A stretch of DNA of 64,000 bases, taken from positions 248,001 through 312,000 of the forward strand of contig NZ_CP107954.1 in assembly GCF_036067295.1 (NCBI RefSeq), read 5' to 3'. This stretch comes from Kribbella sp. NBC_00382. GTDB lineage: Bacteria; Actinomycetota; Actinomycetes; Propionibacteriales; Kribbellaceae. Position 1 is the first letter of the stretch. Each line of letters opens with the position of its first letter. Both the position numbers and the translations under genes were made by a program. The notes below the pieces were generated by a model that did no database searches, was not told the origin of the DNA, and worked only from the letters and a program-made list of their open reading frames with translations. Positions 53,367 through 62,218 of the stretch are shown in pieces.

Positions 53367-54501
53367 GAGGCTCGTCTCCGAGGGCACGAACGGCCGCCAC
53401 CACGTGCTCGAGCGCCGCGATGATCGAAGCCTTGGCGCGAGGAACGATCGCCGGCTCGAACATGTAGGCATCGAGCTTGGACGGCACCGGCTTCGCACCC
53501 GGAATCTGCGACACCTCTTGGACGAAGGCCTCAATTGCAGGCTGAACACTGTGCACCTGTGCCAGCGTTTCGCGATCGACGCCCAGGCTGAGATGCCGGG
53601 CGGAGAACCACTGGTCGCCTTCGAGGAACGCCCACGCAATGGACACCGGCTCGGCCCGATCCGGTGTCCGGACCCGAAGCGATGCGCCCTTGGCACCCCA
53701 GTACGTGACCAAGCCGAGCGCGCTCGCCCCGGCGAGGACCTCCTTCATCGCGTCGCGGTATTCGTCGTCGGCGATGCCTGCGAGGAAGTTGGCCTCGTTG
53801 GTCCGCCCGGTACCGACGGATGACGCGGTCTGGCCGGAACGCGCAGTACCGGAGACCACCTGAGCGGAGTACGCGGAGAGCTGACTCCCCTCCATTCGGA
53901 TCACCTGCACCAGCGAGTACTGGCCGTACCGGGCGGTGGCGTTCAGGTACTGGAGACTCTTGATCATCGCGGGGGTGAATCGCTGGGCTGCCACCACGAA
54001 TCTGAAGTCCCCGTTCGCCAGTACGTCGGTCAGACGGGCGTTCAGCGTGCCGAGCTCCTCCTCGCCGAGCTCCCAGTTCGTCTTACTGACTGCCTCCGCC
54101 AGGCTGCCCAGGCCCTTGAAAGCCTCAGAGACGTGCCCTCCACTCAGGTAGCGCTGGACGACGCCGTTGTCGAAGTCGGTCAGCGTCATCCCCCAAAGAT
54201 CCGACCCGTAGTCGATCAACTGAGCGAGGGCGGCGCGAAAGTCTGGGTTCTGAGGTCCGGTCTTGAATTCGATCAGGACCAGATCACCTGAGCGGGCCAG
54301 ACACAGCAAGTCGATCGCACCGGAGGCGAGGCTGGTCTCCCGGCCGACGACGAGCAGGTCGCCGTCGAGGCCGAGGTCATCGGAAGGAATCAGCTGCGGG
54401 TTGAGTTTCACGATCTCCTGCAGCGCCTTCTCGCTCTCCGCGGGGACTTCCACCAGGTCGAAGCTGCCGTCGGGTCCCTGGGCCAGGACTCTTCTGGGCA
54501 T
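53353..54501 (-). CDS. PD-(D/E)XK nuclease-superfamily protein (NucS/DUF91-like)
   Basis: 382 residues from ATG at 54501. The first 110 residues hold the nuclease-like core: ESEKALQEIVKLNPQLIP, then GAIDLLCLARSGDLVLIEFKTG, giving the Glu, Asp and Glu-x-Lys of the fold. The rest (SEAFKGLGSLAEAVSK... to the C-terminus) has two mixed domains of unknown role. Relatives bind or cut DNA with structural damage or belong to defence-type accessory proteins. The start shares one base with the upstream lipoprotein stop, so the two are co-translated. Confidence 0.75.
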   Translation of the reverse strand: MPRRVLAQGPDGSFDLVEVPAESEKALQEIVKLNPQLIPSDDLGLDGDLLVVGRETSLASGAIDLLCLARSGDLVLIEFKTGPQNPDFRAALAQLIDYGSDLWGMTLTDFDNGVVQRYLSGGHVSEAFKGLGSLAEAVSKTNWELGEEELGTLNARLTDVLANGDFRFVVAAQRFTPAMIKSLQYLNATARYGQYSLVQVIRMEGSQLSAYSAQVVSGTARSGQTASSVGTGRTNEANFLAGIADDEYRDAMKEVLAGASALGLVTYWGAKGASLRVRTPDRAEPVSIAWAFLEGDQWFSARHLSLGVDRETLAQVHSVQPAIEAFVQEVSQIPGAKPVPSKLDAYMFEPAIVPRAKASIIAALEHVVAAVRALGDEPPSRG

Positions 54502-54968
54502 CAGTTCTCGCAGCCGACGCCGTCGCCATCTCGGTCGAGCTTGCTCGAGTAGCCGGGGTCGCCGCGATGGATGGGAGCCTTGCCCGCGGCGCGGACTGCT
54601 GAGCAGTTGGCGTAGTACGCGCTCTCGGTGGTCTTGGTGGCCGTTGGCCTGGGTTTGGGCTTTGGTTTGGTGGTTCGGTGGGTGGTCGGCTTCTTGGTCG
54701 GTTTGGGGACGGAGATCTTCTTCGGTGGTTTGACCGTTGGTACGACGGTGGCCGCGGTGGTCGGCTTCTTGGCTGGGATCGAGGCCAGCGGGACCGGCTT
54801 GGCGACTGTGGTCGTGGCTGTGGCTGTCGGCGAGGTGGTGACGGTGGTGGTGACTGTGGTTTCGGATGCTGCTTGGTTCTTGGTGGTGGTGGCGCCGCAA
54901 GCGGTGGCTAGGGCGGTGGCCGCGATGAGGCCTGCGAAGGCTTTCAGGGCAGGCTGAAGTCTGGTCAT
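54501..54968 (-). CDS. Excalibur-domain lipoprotein
   Basis: 155 residues. Lipoprotein signal with a Cys near residue 24 (ALATACG), a long Thr/Pro/Lys-rich linker (about 35-110), and a C-terminal excalibur calcium-binding motif DRDGDGVGCE. It is probably anchored on the outer face of the membrane and reaches into the wall. Its linker has an even Lys-Pro pattern. Co-transcribed with the PD-(D/E)XK gene. Confidence 0.88.
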   Translation of the reverse strand: MTRLQPALKAFAGLIAATALATACGATTTKNQAASETTVTTTVTTSPTATATTTVAKPVPLASIPAKKPTTAATVVPTVKPPKKISVPKPTKKPTTHRTTKPKPKPRPTATKTTESAYYANCSAVRAAGKAPIHRGDPGYSSKLDRDGDGVGCEN

Positions 54969-55125
54969 TACTCCCCCAACCCGTCCTCGGTTCCCCCCGG
55001 GACGGGATCGTTGTCGCTCAGGCCTGACGGCCGAGCGACCCCATGCCTACCAGTCGTTCATCACCCTCCGCGACGGCCGAACGGCCATTACCGGCGAGTT
55101 GTCCCCGTGTTGTTACCTAGCGCGA

Positions 55126-55551
55126 TCAAGACTCCGGTACTACGACAGTGTTCTGCGCGGCCGCGATCCGCCACTCGCCGTCGTCCTTGGCGAGGAAGTA
55201 GACGGGGCTGCCGGTCTCCACTGGTAGCTCGGCGGTGGAGCCAGGGCGTTGGGCGTACCGCTGGTTGACGTTGACTACTGCGATGTCGGGGCGGACGAAG
55301 AGCAGATGGTCGGGCGTGTACGTCGCGTAGGAGTCCGTTGTCGCGCCGGGTAGTACGCGGCGGGTGAACTCGGCGATGGTGTCGAGTCCGTAGAGGCGTT
55401 TGCCGTGGCCGGTCACCCACAACGCGTCCTCACGGAACAGAGCAAGGAAGGTATCCGCGTCCTCCTTGCTCTGCGCTTCCTCGACGGTTGCCACCAAGGC
55501 GATGATCGCGTCCACGTCGGCTTGGCTGGGGATCTGACCGGAGATGTCCAT
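55126..55551 (-). CDS. SnoaL-like/SgcJ family protein
   Basis: 141 residues, NTF2-like fold of the SgcJ/EcaC type: IIALVATVEEAQSKEDADTFLALFREDALWVTGHGKRLYGLDTIAEF, later WRIAAAQNTVVV. Many relatives are annotated as steroid isomerase-like or polyketide cyclase-like. No reaction can be assigned. It lies downstream of the dehydrogenase gene in the same direction by 34 bases. Confidence 0.85.
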   Translation of the reverse strand: MDISGQIPSQADVDAIIALVATVEEAQSKEDADTFLALFREDALWVTGHGKRLYGLDTIAEFTRRVLPGATTDSYATYTPDHLLFVRPDIAVVNVNQRYAQRPGSTAELPVETGSPVYFLAKDDGEWRIAAAQNTVVVPES

Positions 55552-55585
55552 GCCGGAGATCGTCCTAGTTGAAGCTGACTTGAGG

Positions 55586-56467
55586 TCAAGGCTGTCTGAA
55601 GTGCTTGACGATTTGGCCTAGGTCTTCGTTGGATGCTTCGGGGTGGGCGGTTAGGCGGTCGTGTACTGCCTGGGCCACGGGGAGGTCGGCGGCTGCGGTG
55701 GCTAGGGCTACGTCTTTGGCTGCGAGGCGGACGGGGAAGTAGACGCCTTCGGCGAAGGCGCGTCCTGCCAGGCCGGCCAAGGGAGAGGTTGCGAGGGCGG
55801 CTTTGACCTGAGCCTCGGGGAGGCCGAGGGAGTCGGCCAGGGCCATCGCTTCGGCGACTACTGCTACGCCGTTGATGACGGCGTTGATGAGGACGAGCTT
55901 CAGGGCGGCGCCACTGCCGACGGCTCCGGTGCGGTTGACCGTGCCGAAGAGTTCGAGCAACGGAAGTACCGGGTCTGCGTCGCCGCCGACCATCAGGAGG
56001 AGTTCGCCGCTGGCCGCGCGGTCCACGCTGCCCATGACCGGGGCGTCGATCAGCGTGATGTCGGCCGGCAGCAGCTTGGCCAGTTCACCGACGACCTCCG
56101 GGCCGACCGTGGACGCGTCGATCAGCACGGCACCGGGCCTCAGCGAGCTCGCGAAGGCTCCCACAACCTCGCGAACCGCCGCCGGATCGGCCAGCATCGT
56201 GATCACCACATCGGCATCCCGCACCGCGTCAGCCGGCGAGTCCACAACCTTCACCGTCGCACCGCCATCGCCCCACCCTGCTGCCACAACCCCGGCGTCT
56301 CGCGCGGTGTCCGTTCCGGAGCCGACTGCTGCTCCGGCGAAGGCGAGTGCGCGGGTGGTTGAGCGGTTCCAGACGGTCAGCGGGTAGCCGGCTGCCAGGA
56401 CGCGGCGGGCCATCGGGGCGCCCATCGAGCCGAGGCCGAGGAAGGCGATCTTCGTGTTCTTGTCCAT
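55586..56467 (-). CDS. Beta-hydroxyacid dehydrogenase (3-hydroxyisobutyrate dehydrogenase-like)
   Basis: 293 residues. N-terminal NAD(P)-binding signature [21 protein letters not shown]; substrate-binding segment [23 protein letters not shown]; catalytic Lys in [13 protein letters not shown]. Typical length. Likely reduces or oxidises a small beta-hydroxy acid or works as an imine reductase-like enzyme; the exact substrate is unclear. Divergent from a LysR regulator across 39 bases, the usual arrangement for a regulated pair. Confidence 0.92.
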   Translation of the reverse strand: MDKNTKIAFLGLGSMGAPMARRVLAAGYPLTVWNRSTTRALAFAGAAVGSGTDTARDAGVVAAGWGDGGATVKVVDSPADAVRDADVVITMLADPAAVREVVGAFASSLRPGAVLIDASTVGPEVVGELAKLLPADITLIDAPVMGSVDRAASGELLLMVGGDADPVLPLLELFGTVNRTGAVGSGAALKLVLINAVINGVAVVAEAMALADSLGLPEAQVKAALATSPLAGLAGRAFAEGVYFPVRLAAKDVALATAAADLPVAQAVHDRLTAHPEASNEDLGQIVKHFRQP

Positions 56468-56506
56468 GCCCCAACGCTAGCCACCGTCGAGCAATGTGAG
56501 TAGCGA

Positions 56507-57415
56507 ATGTCTAGCATGGAACCCATGCCGCCGACGCATGACTTCTCCACCCCGCTCCTCCGCGTTTTCGTCGCGGTCGCCGCCCGCGGCTCCTTCACCG
56601 CGGCCGCCCCACTCCTCGGCTACACCCAGTCCGCCGTCTCCCGACAGATCTCCACTCTCGAAGACGAAGCCGGTACTGCGCTCTTCGACCGCCTCCCCCG
56701 AGGCGTCCGACTCACGGAGCCCGGCCGCCGCCTGCTCCCCCACGCCCAAGCGGTCCTCGACCGCCTCGACGCGGCCCGCCAAGAACTCACCGACCTCAGC
56801 GAACTAGCCACCGGCCGACTCAGAGTCGCCGCCTTCGCCACCGCCGACGCAGCGCTGGTCCCGCAAGCCATCGCGACCTTCCAACGCCGGTACCCCGACG
56901 TGCGCATCACTCTCCGCGAAGGCTTCACCTCCGGCCTCCTCGAATTACTCGGCGCCGGCGAAGCGGACATCGCCGTCGTCAGCTACCCGACCGTGCAGCA
57001 CCTCGACGGCTTCGATCTCCGCAAGCTCCGGGACGATTTCATGTACGTCGCTCTGCCACCGACCCACCGCTTGGCGCGCCGACGCCAAGTCCGCTTGACC
57101 GATCTGCAGGACGAGCAGTGGATAGCAGGCAGCTCCCGCCCCGAGGACACCCTGATCAGCGCCTGCCTGCGAACCGGCTTCCAGCCACACATCGGATTCG
57201 TCGCCCGCGATTGGATGGCCAAACAAGGTTTCGTTGCCGCAGGCACCGGAATCACCCTGGTCCCGTCCCTCGCCGCCGAGGCAGTCCGCCCCGACATCAA
57301 GCTGGTCCGCATCCACCCCGACGACATGCCACCCCGCCAGATCTACACCGCCACCATCAGCGGCCTCACCCCGTCGCCTGCCACCCGCGCCTTCCTGGAG
57401 GTCCTGCATACCTGA
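56507..57415 (+). CDS. LysR-family transcriptional regulator
   Basis: 302 residues with an N-terminal winged helix (LLRVFVAVAARGSFTAAAPLLGYTQSAVSRQISTLEDEAGTALFDRLPRGVRLTEPG) and a type 2 periplasmic-binding-like effector domain. Starts at 56507, 56516 and 56525 are all possible; the first is used. The divergent dehydrogenase gene is the probable target. Confidence 0.92.
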   Translation: MSSMEPMPPTHDFSTPLLRVFVAVAARGSFTAAAPLLGYTQSAVSRQISTLEDEAGTALFDRLPRGVRLTEPGRRLLPHAQAVLDRLDAARQELTDLSELATGRLRVAAFATADAALVPQAIATFQRRYPDVRITLREGFTSGLLELLGAGEADIAVVSYPTVQHLDGFDLRKLRDDFMYVALPPTHRLARRRQVRLTDLQDEQWIAGSSRPEDTLISACLRTGFQPHIGFVARDWMAKQGFVAAGTGITLVPSLAAEAVRPDIKLVRIHPDDMPPRQIYTATISGLTPSPATRAFLEVLHT

Positions 57416-57461
57416 GACATTTGCTAGCTGTGGGCAGGCGTACCGGCGTACGCTCGGAGCC

Positions 57462-59714
57462 GTGCCCGGTCGGTGGAGTGTTCTTGAGTGGCTCCGCGCC
57501 AAGGATGCGGGGTTGTCCGCGACTCGGCGGGCGGGGCGGGCCGCGGTGGTGATGCCGTTGGCGTTCGCTTTCGCTTATCTGGTGCTCGACAATCCGGTGA
57601 TCGCGATCTTCGCGTCGTTCGGGTCGATGTCGACCGTACTGTTCGTCGACTTCAGCGGTACCAAACTCGAACGGCTGCAGGCCCAGGCAAGCCTGATCGC
57701 CGCCGGCCTGATCCTGATCTCGATCGGCACCGTTGCCTCAGGCTCCGTATGGTTCGCCGCCGCGGCGACCCTGATCGTTGCCTTCATCATCTTGTTCGTC
57801 GGCGTGATCAGCTCCGTTCTCGCCAGCGCGACGACGGCCCTCCTCGCCAGCTTCATCCTCCCGGTCAGCCTGCCCGGCGGAATGACCACGCTGCCCGACC
57901 GCCTCATCGGCTGGCTGCTCGCCGGCGCCGCCTCCCTCATCGCCATCACCTTCCTCTGGCCCGCCCCCACCCGGGAAGCCCTCCGCGGCCCAACCGCCCA
58001 CGCCTGCACCCTGCTCGCCAGACGCCTCCAAGCCGGCCTCGACTGCCTCCGCAACCCACCCGACACCGAACTAACCGCCGCGCTGATCTACCAAGCTGGC
58101 GAGGCCTCCGCAGCAGTAGCCGAACTCCGCAAGGCCTTCTTCGGTACTCCGTACCGCCCCACCGGCCTCTCAACCTCCGCCCGCACCCTGGTACGAGTCG
58201 TAGATGAAGTCATCTGGCTCAACTCCGTCCTCGAACCCCACCCCCGGATGCCGAGACCCGGCCCCGCCGCTCCCTACCTGATCGCCGTCTACGAGGCAGC
58301 CGCCGACCTCCTCGACCGAGCCGCGAACGTGCTCGACAACGACGACGGCAACCTCACCGGATTCGACGAAACCCTCAACCGTCTCCACCAGGCCCGGCTC
58401 GCCCTGGAACAAGCCGTCACCGAGCTCCCGCCGTCCCATACCTCCGAGCACACAAACACTGACGGCGACACCATGGTCAAGACCTTCGTCAGCTCACTCG
58501 AACCAACGTTCAGAGCCCAGGAGATGAGCTTCGCCGTCGCTGCCATCGCGGAGAACATCGAGCTCGCAGTAGCAGCCCGCGGCCGCAGCTGGTGGGGTCA
58601 CCTCCTCGGCCGCGGGCCCGCCGGCCCCGGCTCACCCCTGTCGTCAGTCAAAGAGCGTGCGGGCGCGCATCTGGAGCTCCACTCGGTCTGGCTCCACAAC
58701 AGCATCCGGGGAGCGGTCGGCCTTGCCCTCGCCGTCCTGATCGCAGACCTCACCGGCGTACAGCACTCGTTCTGGGTCGTCTTCGGCACCCTCGCCGTAC
58801 TGCGCTCGAACGCCTTGAGCACCGGCCAGAACGCACTCCGCGGACTCGCCGGGACAGTGGCCGGCATCATCATCGGCGGCGCCGTAGTACTGGCCATCGG
58901 CTCCAACACCACCGTCGCCTGGTTCCTGCTGCCGGTAGCAGTACTACTCGCAGGACTTGCACCTGCCGCGTTCTCCTTCGCAGCAGGCCAGGCCGCCTTC
59001 ACCGGCGTACTGCTGATCCTGTTCGACATCATCTCGCCAGCAGGCTGGGAGATCGGGCTAGTCCGCATCGAGGACGTCGCGATCGGGTCTGCGGTGAGTC
59101 TGCTCGTTGGATTGCTCCTCTGGCCGCGTGGTGCAACAGCAGCTCTCCAGCAGGCGCTAGCCGAGGGGTACTCCGACAGTGCTCACTACCTGCGCCAGGC
59201 AATCGCCTATGCGGTGACCCGATGCGACGGACGAACCGCGCCAGCCGCAGTACCGGATGAAGCGTCCAGGAAGGCTGCTGCGGCCGCACGCCGACTTGAC
59301 GACGCCTTCCGGACGTACCTGGCCGAGCGAGGCAGCAAGCACCTCCCCCTGGCCAATGTGACGACACTGGTGACGGGCGTCGCGGTACTGCGCATCACTG
59401 TCGACGCCATCCTCGAGCTGTGGAGTCGCGGCGACAGCCCCACCGGCGACCGCACAGCTGCCCGGATGGAGCTCATCGACTCCACCGGCGTGCTCGTCGA
59501 CTGGTACCAGGAGACAGCGATCGCATTGGCCGGCGCAGGCGAGGTGCCGACGCCGATCGAGCGTGACGACGACGCGGACGACCGGCTGGTCACCGCGGTG
59601 CGCGCAGACCTCACCGCAGATGACGGACGGTGGACCGCGACCGCAGTACGGATGCTGTGGACTGCCGATCACCTCGACGGATTGCGCCGTCTACAACGCG
59701 CTCTCGAGGTGTGA
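57462..59714 (+). CDS. FUSC-family membrane protein (aromatic acid exporter-like)
   Basis: 750 residues with two blocks of about six hydrophobic segments (about 30-165 and 430-560) separated and followed by large cytosolic helical regions, the FUSC layout of AaeB/YccS-type proteins. Conserved FASFGSMSTVLFVDFSG and VVFGTLAVLRSNALSTGQNALRGLAGTVAG are visible. GTG at 57462 is used; TACGCT lies seven bases upstream, fitting a leaderless start. It could export aromatic acids; the substrate is not shown. Confidence 0.88.
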   Translation: MPGRWSVLEWLRAKDAGLSATRRAGRAAVVMPLAFAFAYLVLDNPVIAIFASFGSMSTVLFVDFSGTKLERLQAQASLIAAGLILISIGTVASGSVWFAAAATLIVAFIILFVGVISSVLASATTALLASFILPVSLPGGMTTLPDRLIGWLLAGAASLIAITFLWPAPTREALRGPTAHACTLLARRLQAGLDCLRNPPDTELTAALIYQAGEASAAVAELRKAFFGTPYRPTGLSTSARTLVRVVDEVIWLNSVLEPHPRMPRPGPAAPYLIAVYEAAADLLDRAANVLDNDDGNLTGFDETLNRLHQARLALEQAVTELPPSHTSEHTNTDGDTMVKTFVSSLEPTFRAQEMSFAVAAIAENIELAVAARGRSWWGHLLGRGPAGPGSPLSSVKERAGAHLELHSVWLHNSIRGAVGLALAVLIADLTGVQHSFWVVFGTLAVLRSNALSTGQNALRGLAGTVAGIIIGGAVVLAIGSNTTVAWFLLPVAVLLAGLAPAAFSFAAGQAAFTGVLLILFDIISPAGWEIGLVRIEDVAIGSAVSLLVGLLLWPRGATAALQQALAEGYSDSAHYLRQAIAYAVTRCDGRTAPAAVPDEASRKAAAAARRLDDAFRTYLAERGSKHLPLANVTTLVTGVAVLRITVDAILELWSRGDSPTGDRTAARMELIDSTGVLVDWYQETAIALAGAGEVPTPIERDDDADDRLVTAVRADLTADDGRWTATAVRMLWTADHLDGLRRLQRALEV

Positions 59715-59740
59715 CCGCACTGTACGAATACGGCAGCCGC

Positions 59741-59782
59741 AAAAGATCTGCCCGCCGCCCTGAAGCAGGCGGCGGGCAGATC
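59741..59782 (-). terminator. Terminator, 15-bp perfect stem, for the minus-strand gene
   Basis: GATCTGCCCGCCGCC (59745-59759) and its complement (59768-59782) flank an eight-base loop. On the minus strand the stem is followed by TTTT (59741-59744 complement), giving an intrinsic terminator for the small membrane protein gene; it may also stop the convergent FUSC message. Confidence 0.8.
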
Positions 59783-59812
59783 GACAACGACATCGCTCAA
59801 CGAAATGCTGGG

Positions 59813-59986
59813 TCAGCGGCGGCGACCCCACTTGGCGGAGGCGCCGATGCCGGCCAGGTGCAGGGCGATGCAGAGCAGACCTGCCATCAATAGGGTCTGC
59901 GGAGTGAAGGCGTCACTGACGGACGCGTTGGCCCAGTCGAGGATGAGTGCCAGTCCGAAGATGACTGCGGCAATGATGGCGAACAT
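59813..59986 (-). CDS. Small two-segment membrane protein
   Basis: 57 residues from ATG at 59986, with AGGAGA seven bases before it. One hydrophobic segment at residues 3-20 and another at about 31-48 (LLMAGLLCIALHLAGI), ending in a basic tail (KWGRRR). No family name. It has its own terminator downstream, which supports a real, separately transcribed gene. Confidence 0.75.
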   Translation of the reverse strand: MFAIIAAVIFGLALILDWANASVSDAFTPQTLLMAGLLCIALHLAGIGASAKWGRRR

Positions 59987-60120
59987 GATGGTTCTCCTGT
60001 CGAGATCCGGGCGGGGATGGGCAGGGCGAACTAGTACCCGGCGCGGGCGCTCAGCTAACTCCCTACCGACCGCCCGCACAAGGGGTCACGGCCATCACGA
60101 AACCGAATGAGGATCGGCGC

Positions 60121-60903
60121 ATGCGAGCAACCCCCGACGGGCACCACGAACAGTTTGTCGTCGCCTCTCTCAACACCCGCGGAACGCCGATCGGAGGGTC
60201 GCGACTGACGGCCCGGTACGCCGAGATCGCGCGGGCCTTCGAGGCGTCGCCGGTGCAGGTCGTGAACTTCCAAGAGGTCTTGACCTACTACCATCTGCGC
60301 CGACTCGCAGCAGGTCTGCCGTCGTTCCGAGCGGCCTATCGTCCGTCGCTCGCCGGGCCGGCCGGTGGTGTGGTGACGTTCTCACGGCTGCCGGTGGAGT
60401 CGGTCCGCTATCGGCGGTTGCCGGCGCCTCGGAGTACGGAGTTGTCGTTGCGCTTGCGGGGGTTCCTGAAGGGCGCGTTGGTGACTCGGGTCGCCGGACT
60501 GTCGGTCGTGAACGTGCACCTGCTCGCCAACACCGACGGGACCTGGTCGGCCTCCAACAGGTTTCATCCGATCCATCAACAGCAATTGACAGAGCTCGCC
60601 GCGCTCGTCGGCAGCCTCGCGTTGCCCTGCGTCGTGACCGGCGATTTCAACATCCCTCGCCATAAGCCGTTGGTGCAGGATTTCCTCAACACCACAAGGC
60701 TTGTCGACGCGTTCGGGGGCGAGTGTCCGCCGACGTTCCAGCAGGCGTATCTGCCGGCCGGGATGAAGTCCCAGTGCATCGACTTCATCCTGACCGCGGG
60801 GCTGACGGCCGAGTCGGCCGATGTGGTCTTCGAGGAGGAGCTGCCGTCAATCGGCTACGTCTCCGACCACATCGGCCTCCTGACTCAGCTGATCAGGGTC
60901 TAG
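60121..60903 (+). CDS. Endonuclease/exonuclease/phosphatase (EEP) family protein
   Basis: 260 residues. EEP-fold landmarks in order: VASLNTRG, VVNFQEV (metal-binding Glu), VVNVHLLA, CVVTGDFNIP (Asp-x-Asn), CIDFIL and YVSDHIGLL (catalytic Asp-His). It should be a metal-dependent phosphodiesterase or phosphomonoesterase acting on nucleic acid, inositide or lipid. No signal peptide is seen. Overlaps the convergent YggT gene by four bases. Confidence 0.88.
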   Translation: MRATPDGHHEQFVVASLNTRGTPIGGSRLTARYAEIARAFEASPVQVVNFQEVLTYYHLRRLAAGLPSFRAAYRPSLAGPAGGVVTFSRLPVESVRYRRLPAPRSTELSLRLRGFLKGALVTRVAGLSVVNVHLLANTDGTWSASNRFHPIHQQQLTELAALVGSLALPCVVTGDFNIPRHKPLVQDFLNTTRLVDAFGGECPPTFQQAYLPAGMKSQCIDFILTAGLTAESADVVFEEELPSIGYVSDHIGLLTQLIRV

Positions 60904-61175
60904 AGGCTGAAGGCGACCGCCCGCACGATCAGCGCCGCCACGAAGACGATCGTGAACGCCAGATCGAACGCGATCCCACCCGCGCGCACCGGCCGCACCC
61001 GCCGCCGTACCGGCTCGAGCACCGGCTCCGTCCACGCGTGCGTCAACGTCCGCGCCTTCACAGCCCAGGCCGGACCGCGCCCGACCACGCCGCCCCAGTC
61101 CAGCAACATCCGGGCAATCAGTACCAACAGGAACGCCGACAACGCGTACCCGACAAGCGCTCCAAGCAAGCTCAT
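60900..61175 (-). CDS. YggT-family membrane protein
   Basis: 91 residues from ATG at 61175, chosen for the AAGGAG six bases upstream. Two hydrophobic segments (LLGALVGYALSAFLLVLIARMLLDW and the C-terminal IAFDLAFTIVFVAALIVRAVAF) surround the conserved EPVLEPVRRRVRPV. YggT proteins are small integral membrane proteins of unclear function, often near division genes, but this copy stands alone. Confidence 0.85.
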   Translation of the reverse strand: MSLLGALVGYALSAFLLVLIARMLLDWGGVVGRGPAWAVKARTLTHAWTEPVLEPVRRRVRPVRAGGIAFDLAFTIVFVAALIVRAVAFSL

Positions 61176-61270
61176 GACCAACTCCTTTGCTCCATCTTGC
61201 CAGGAACAACGAGCCAGCCAACCTGGAAATGTCCTGTCACCAGACTTCTTAGCTGACTATCAGTTACAGA

Positions 61271-61681
61271 ATGGCTCTCATGACCGACCTACCGCAGGGC
61301 CTTCTGAAGCTGCTCCACCAGCCAAGCCCTTGCTTCATCGCCACCCTCCAGCCCGACGGCTCTCCGCACCTGACCCAGGTCTGGGTCGACACCGACGGCG
61401 AGCACATCGTGATCAACACCGTCGACGGCCACCAGAAACTCCGCAACATCCACCGCGATCCCCGGGTGGCTGTCACCGTCTCCGACCCTGACGACACCGC
61501 GCGCTACTACTCCGTCCGCGGCCGGGTCATCAACACCACGACCGATGGCGGCGTCGAAGGCATCGAAGCCCTCTCCCAGAAGTACTCCAACGGCCCCTAC
61601 TCCTGGCATGGCGGCCGCGATCAGGTCCGGGTCGTTCTCACCATCGCCGTCGACAAAGTCATCCACGCCCCCTGGAGCTGA
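61271..61681 (+). CDS. PPOX-class F420-dependent oxidoreductase-like protein
   Basis: 136 residues of the split-barrel flavin/F420-binding fold: CFIATLQPDGSPHLTQVWVDTDGEHIVINTVDGHQKLRNIHRDPRVAVTV, then the strand with YYSVRGRV. Lys in GHQKLRNI and the N-terminal loop match F420-binding relatives (Rv1155 type). Substrate unknown. Start at 61271 or the ATG nine bases later. Confidence 0.88.
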   Translation: MALMTDLPQGLLKLLHQPSPCFIATLQPDGSPHLTQVWVDTDGEHIVINTVDGHQKLRNIHRDPRVAVTVSDPDDTARYYSVRGRVINTTTDGGVEGIEALSQKYSNGPYSWHGGRDQVRVVLTIAVDKVIHAPWS

Positions 61682-61701
61682 GTGCGTACTGATTAGCAGG
61701 C

Positions 61702-61720
61702 TTAGCAATTGTCGTGCTAA
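61702..61720. promoter_or_regulatory. Inverted repeat TTAGCA-7nt-TGCTAA before the phasin-like gene
   Basis: Six-base arms at 61702-61707 and 61715-61720. The right arm overlaps a -10-like GCTAAT, 40 bases before the start at 61760. A regulator binding here would cover the promoter. Confidence 0.35.
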
Positions 61721-61759
61721 TGTTGCAAACACGACACCACGACTACCAAGGAGACCCTC

Positions 61760-62062
61760 ATGGTCACGAACACCGAGAGCACGAGCAGCACGCCGGACTT
61801 CAGCACCGACCTTCCGTCGATGGAGGAGGCGGCTCAGCGGATCCGCGACCTCAACGAGCGGTTGATCGAGTCCACCAAGAGCGCGGGCATCGTCGCCCTC
61901 GACGCCTACGAGAAGGGCCTGCAGAGCCTGGTGGACTTCGAGACGAAGGTCGCCTCGGCCAGCCAGCTCGAGTGGGTGTCGGCAGTGGCCACCACTCACG
62001 CCAAGTTCGTCACCGACATGAGCGCCTCCTACAGCAAGGCAGCGCGCGACCTCCTGAACTGA
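61760..62062 (+). CDS. Phasin-like small helical protein
   Basis: 100 residues with an excellent AAGGAG ribosome site. Amphipathic helices throughout (MEEAAQRIRDLNERLIESTKSAGIVALDAYEKGLQSLVDFE and ATTHAKFVTDMSASYSKAARDLL) follow a short Ser/Thr-rich start, the pattern of phasins that coat polyhydroxyalkanoate granules. The neighbouring hydroxybutyrate dehydrogenase and PHA-synthase-like genes support this. Followed by a hairpin terminator. Confidence 0.75.
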   Translation: MVTNTESTSSTPDFSTDLPSMEEAAQRIRDLNERLIESTKSAGIVALDAYEKGLQSLVDFETKVASASQLEWVSAVATTHAKFVTDMSASYSKAARDLLN

Positions 62063-62085
62063 CAGCGCGAACCGGAGGAGCCCAC

Positions 62086-62116
62086 ACGCTCGCCCTGCTG
62101 ACGAAAGGGCGAGCGT
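62086..62116 (+). terminator. Hairpin after the phasin-like gene
   Basis: Perfect 10-bp stem ACGCTCGCCC / GGGCGAGCGT with an 11-base loop, 24 bases after the stop. A T-run is lacking, so termination may be partial. Confidence 0.55.
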
Positions 62117-62218
62117 TCGGTTGCCGGCGAAAGTAGCGTCGGCCTGTAGTTGCTGCTGGCAACGTTGAGCCATCGGCCGGAACCGATTCCCCGCACGCTC
62201 AGCAGTGAGGAAACTGCC

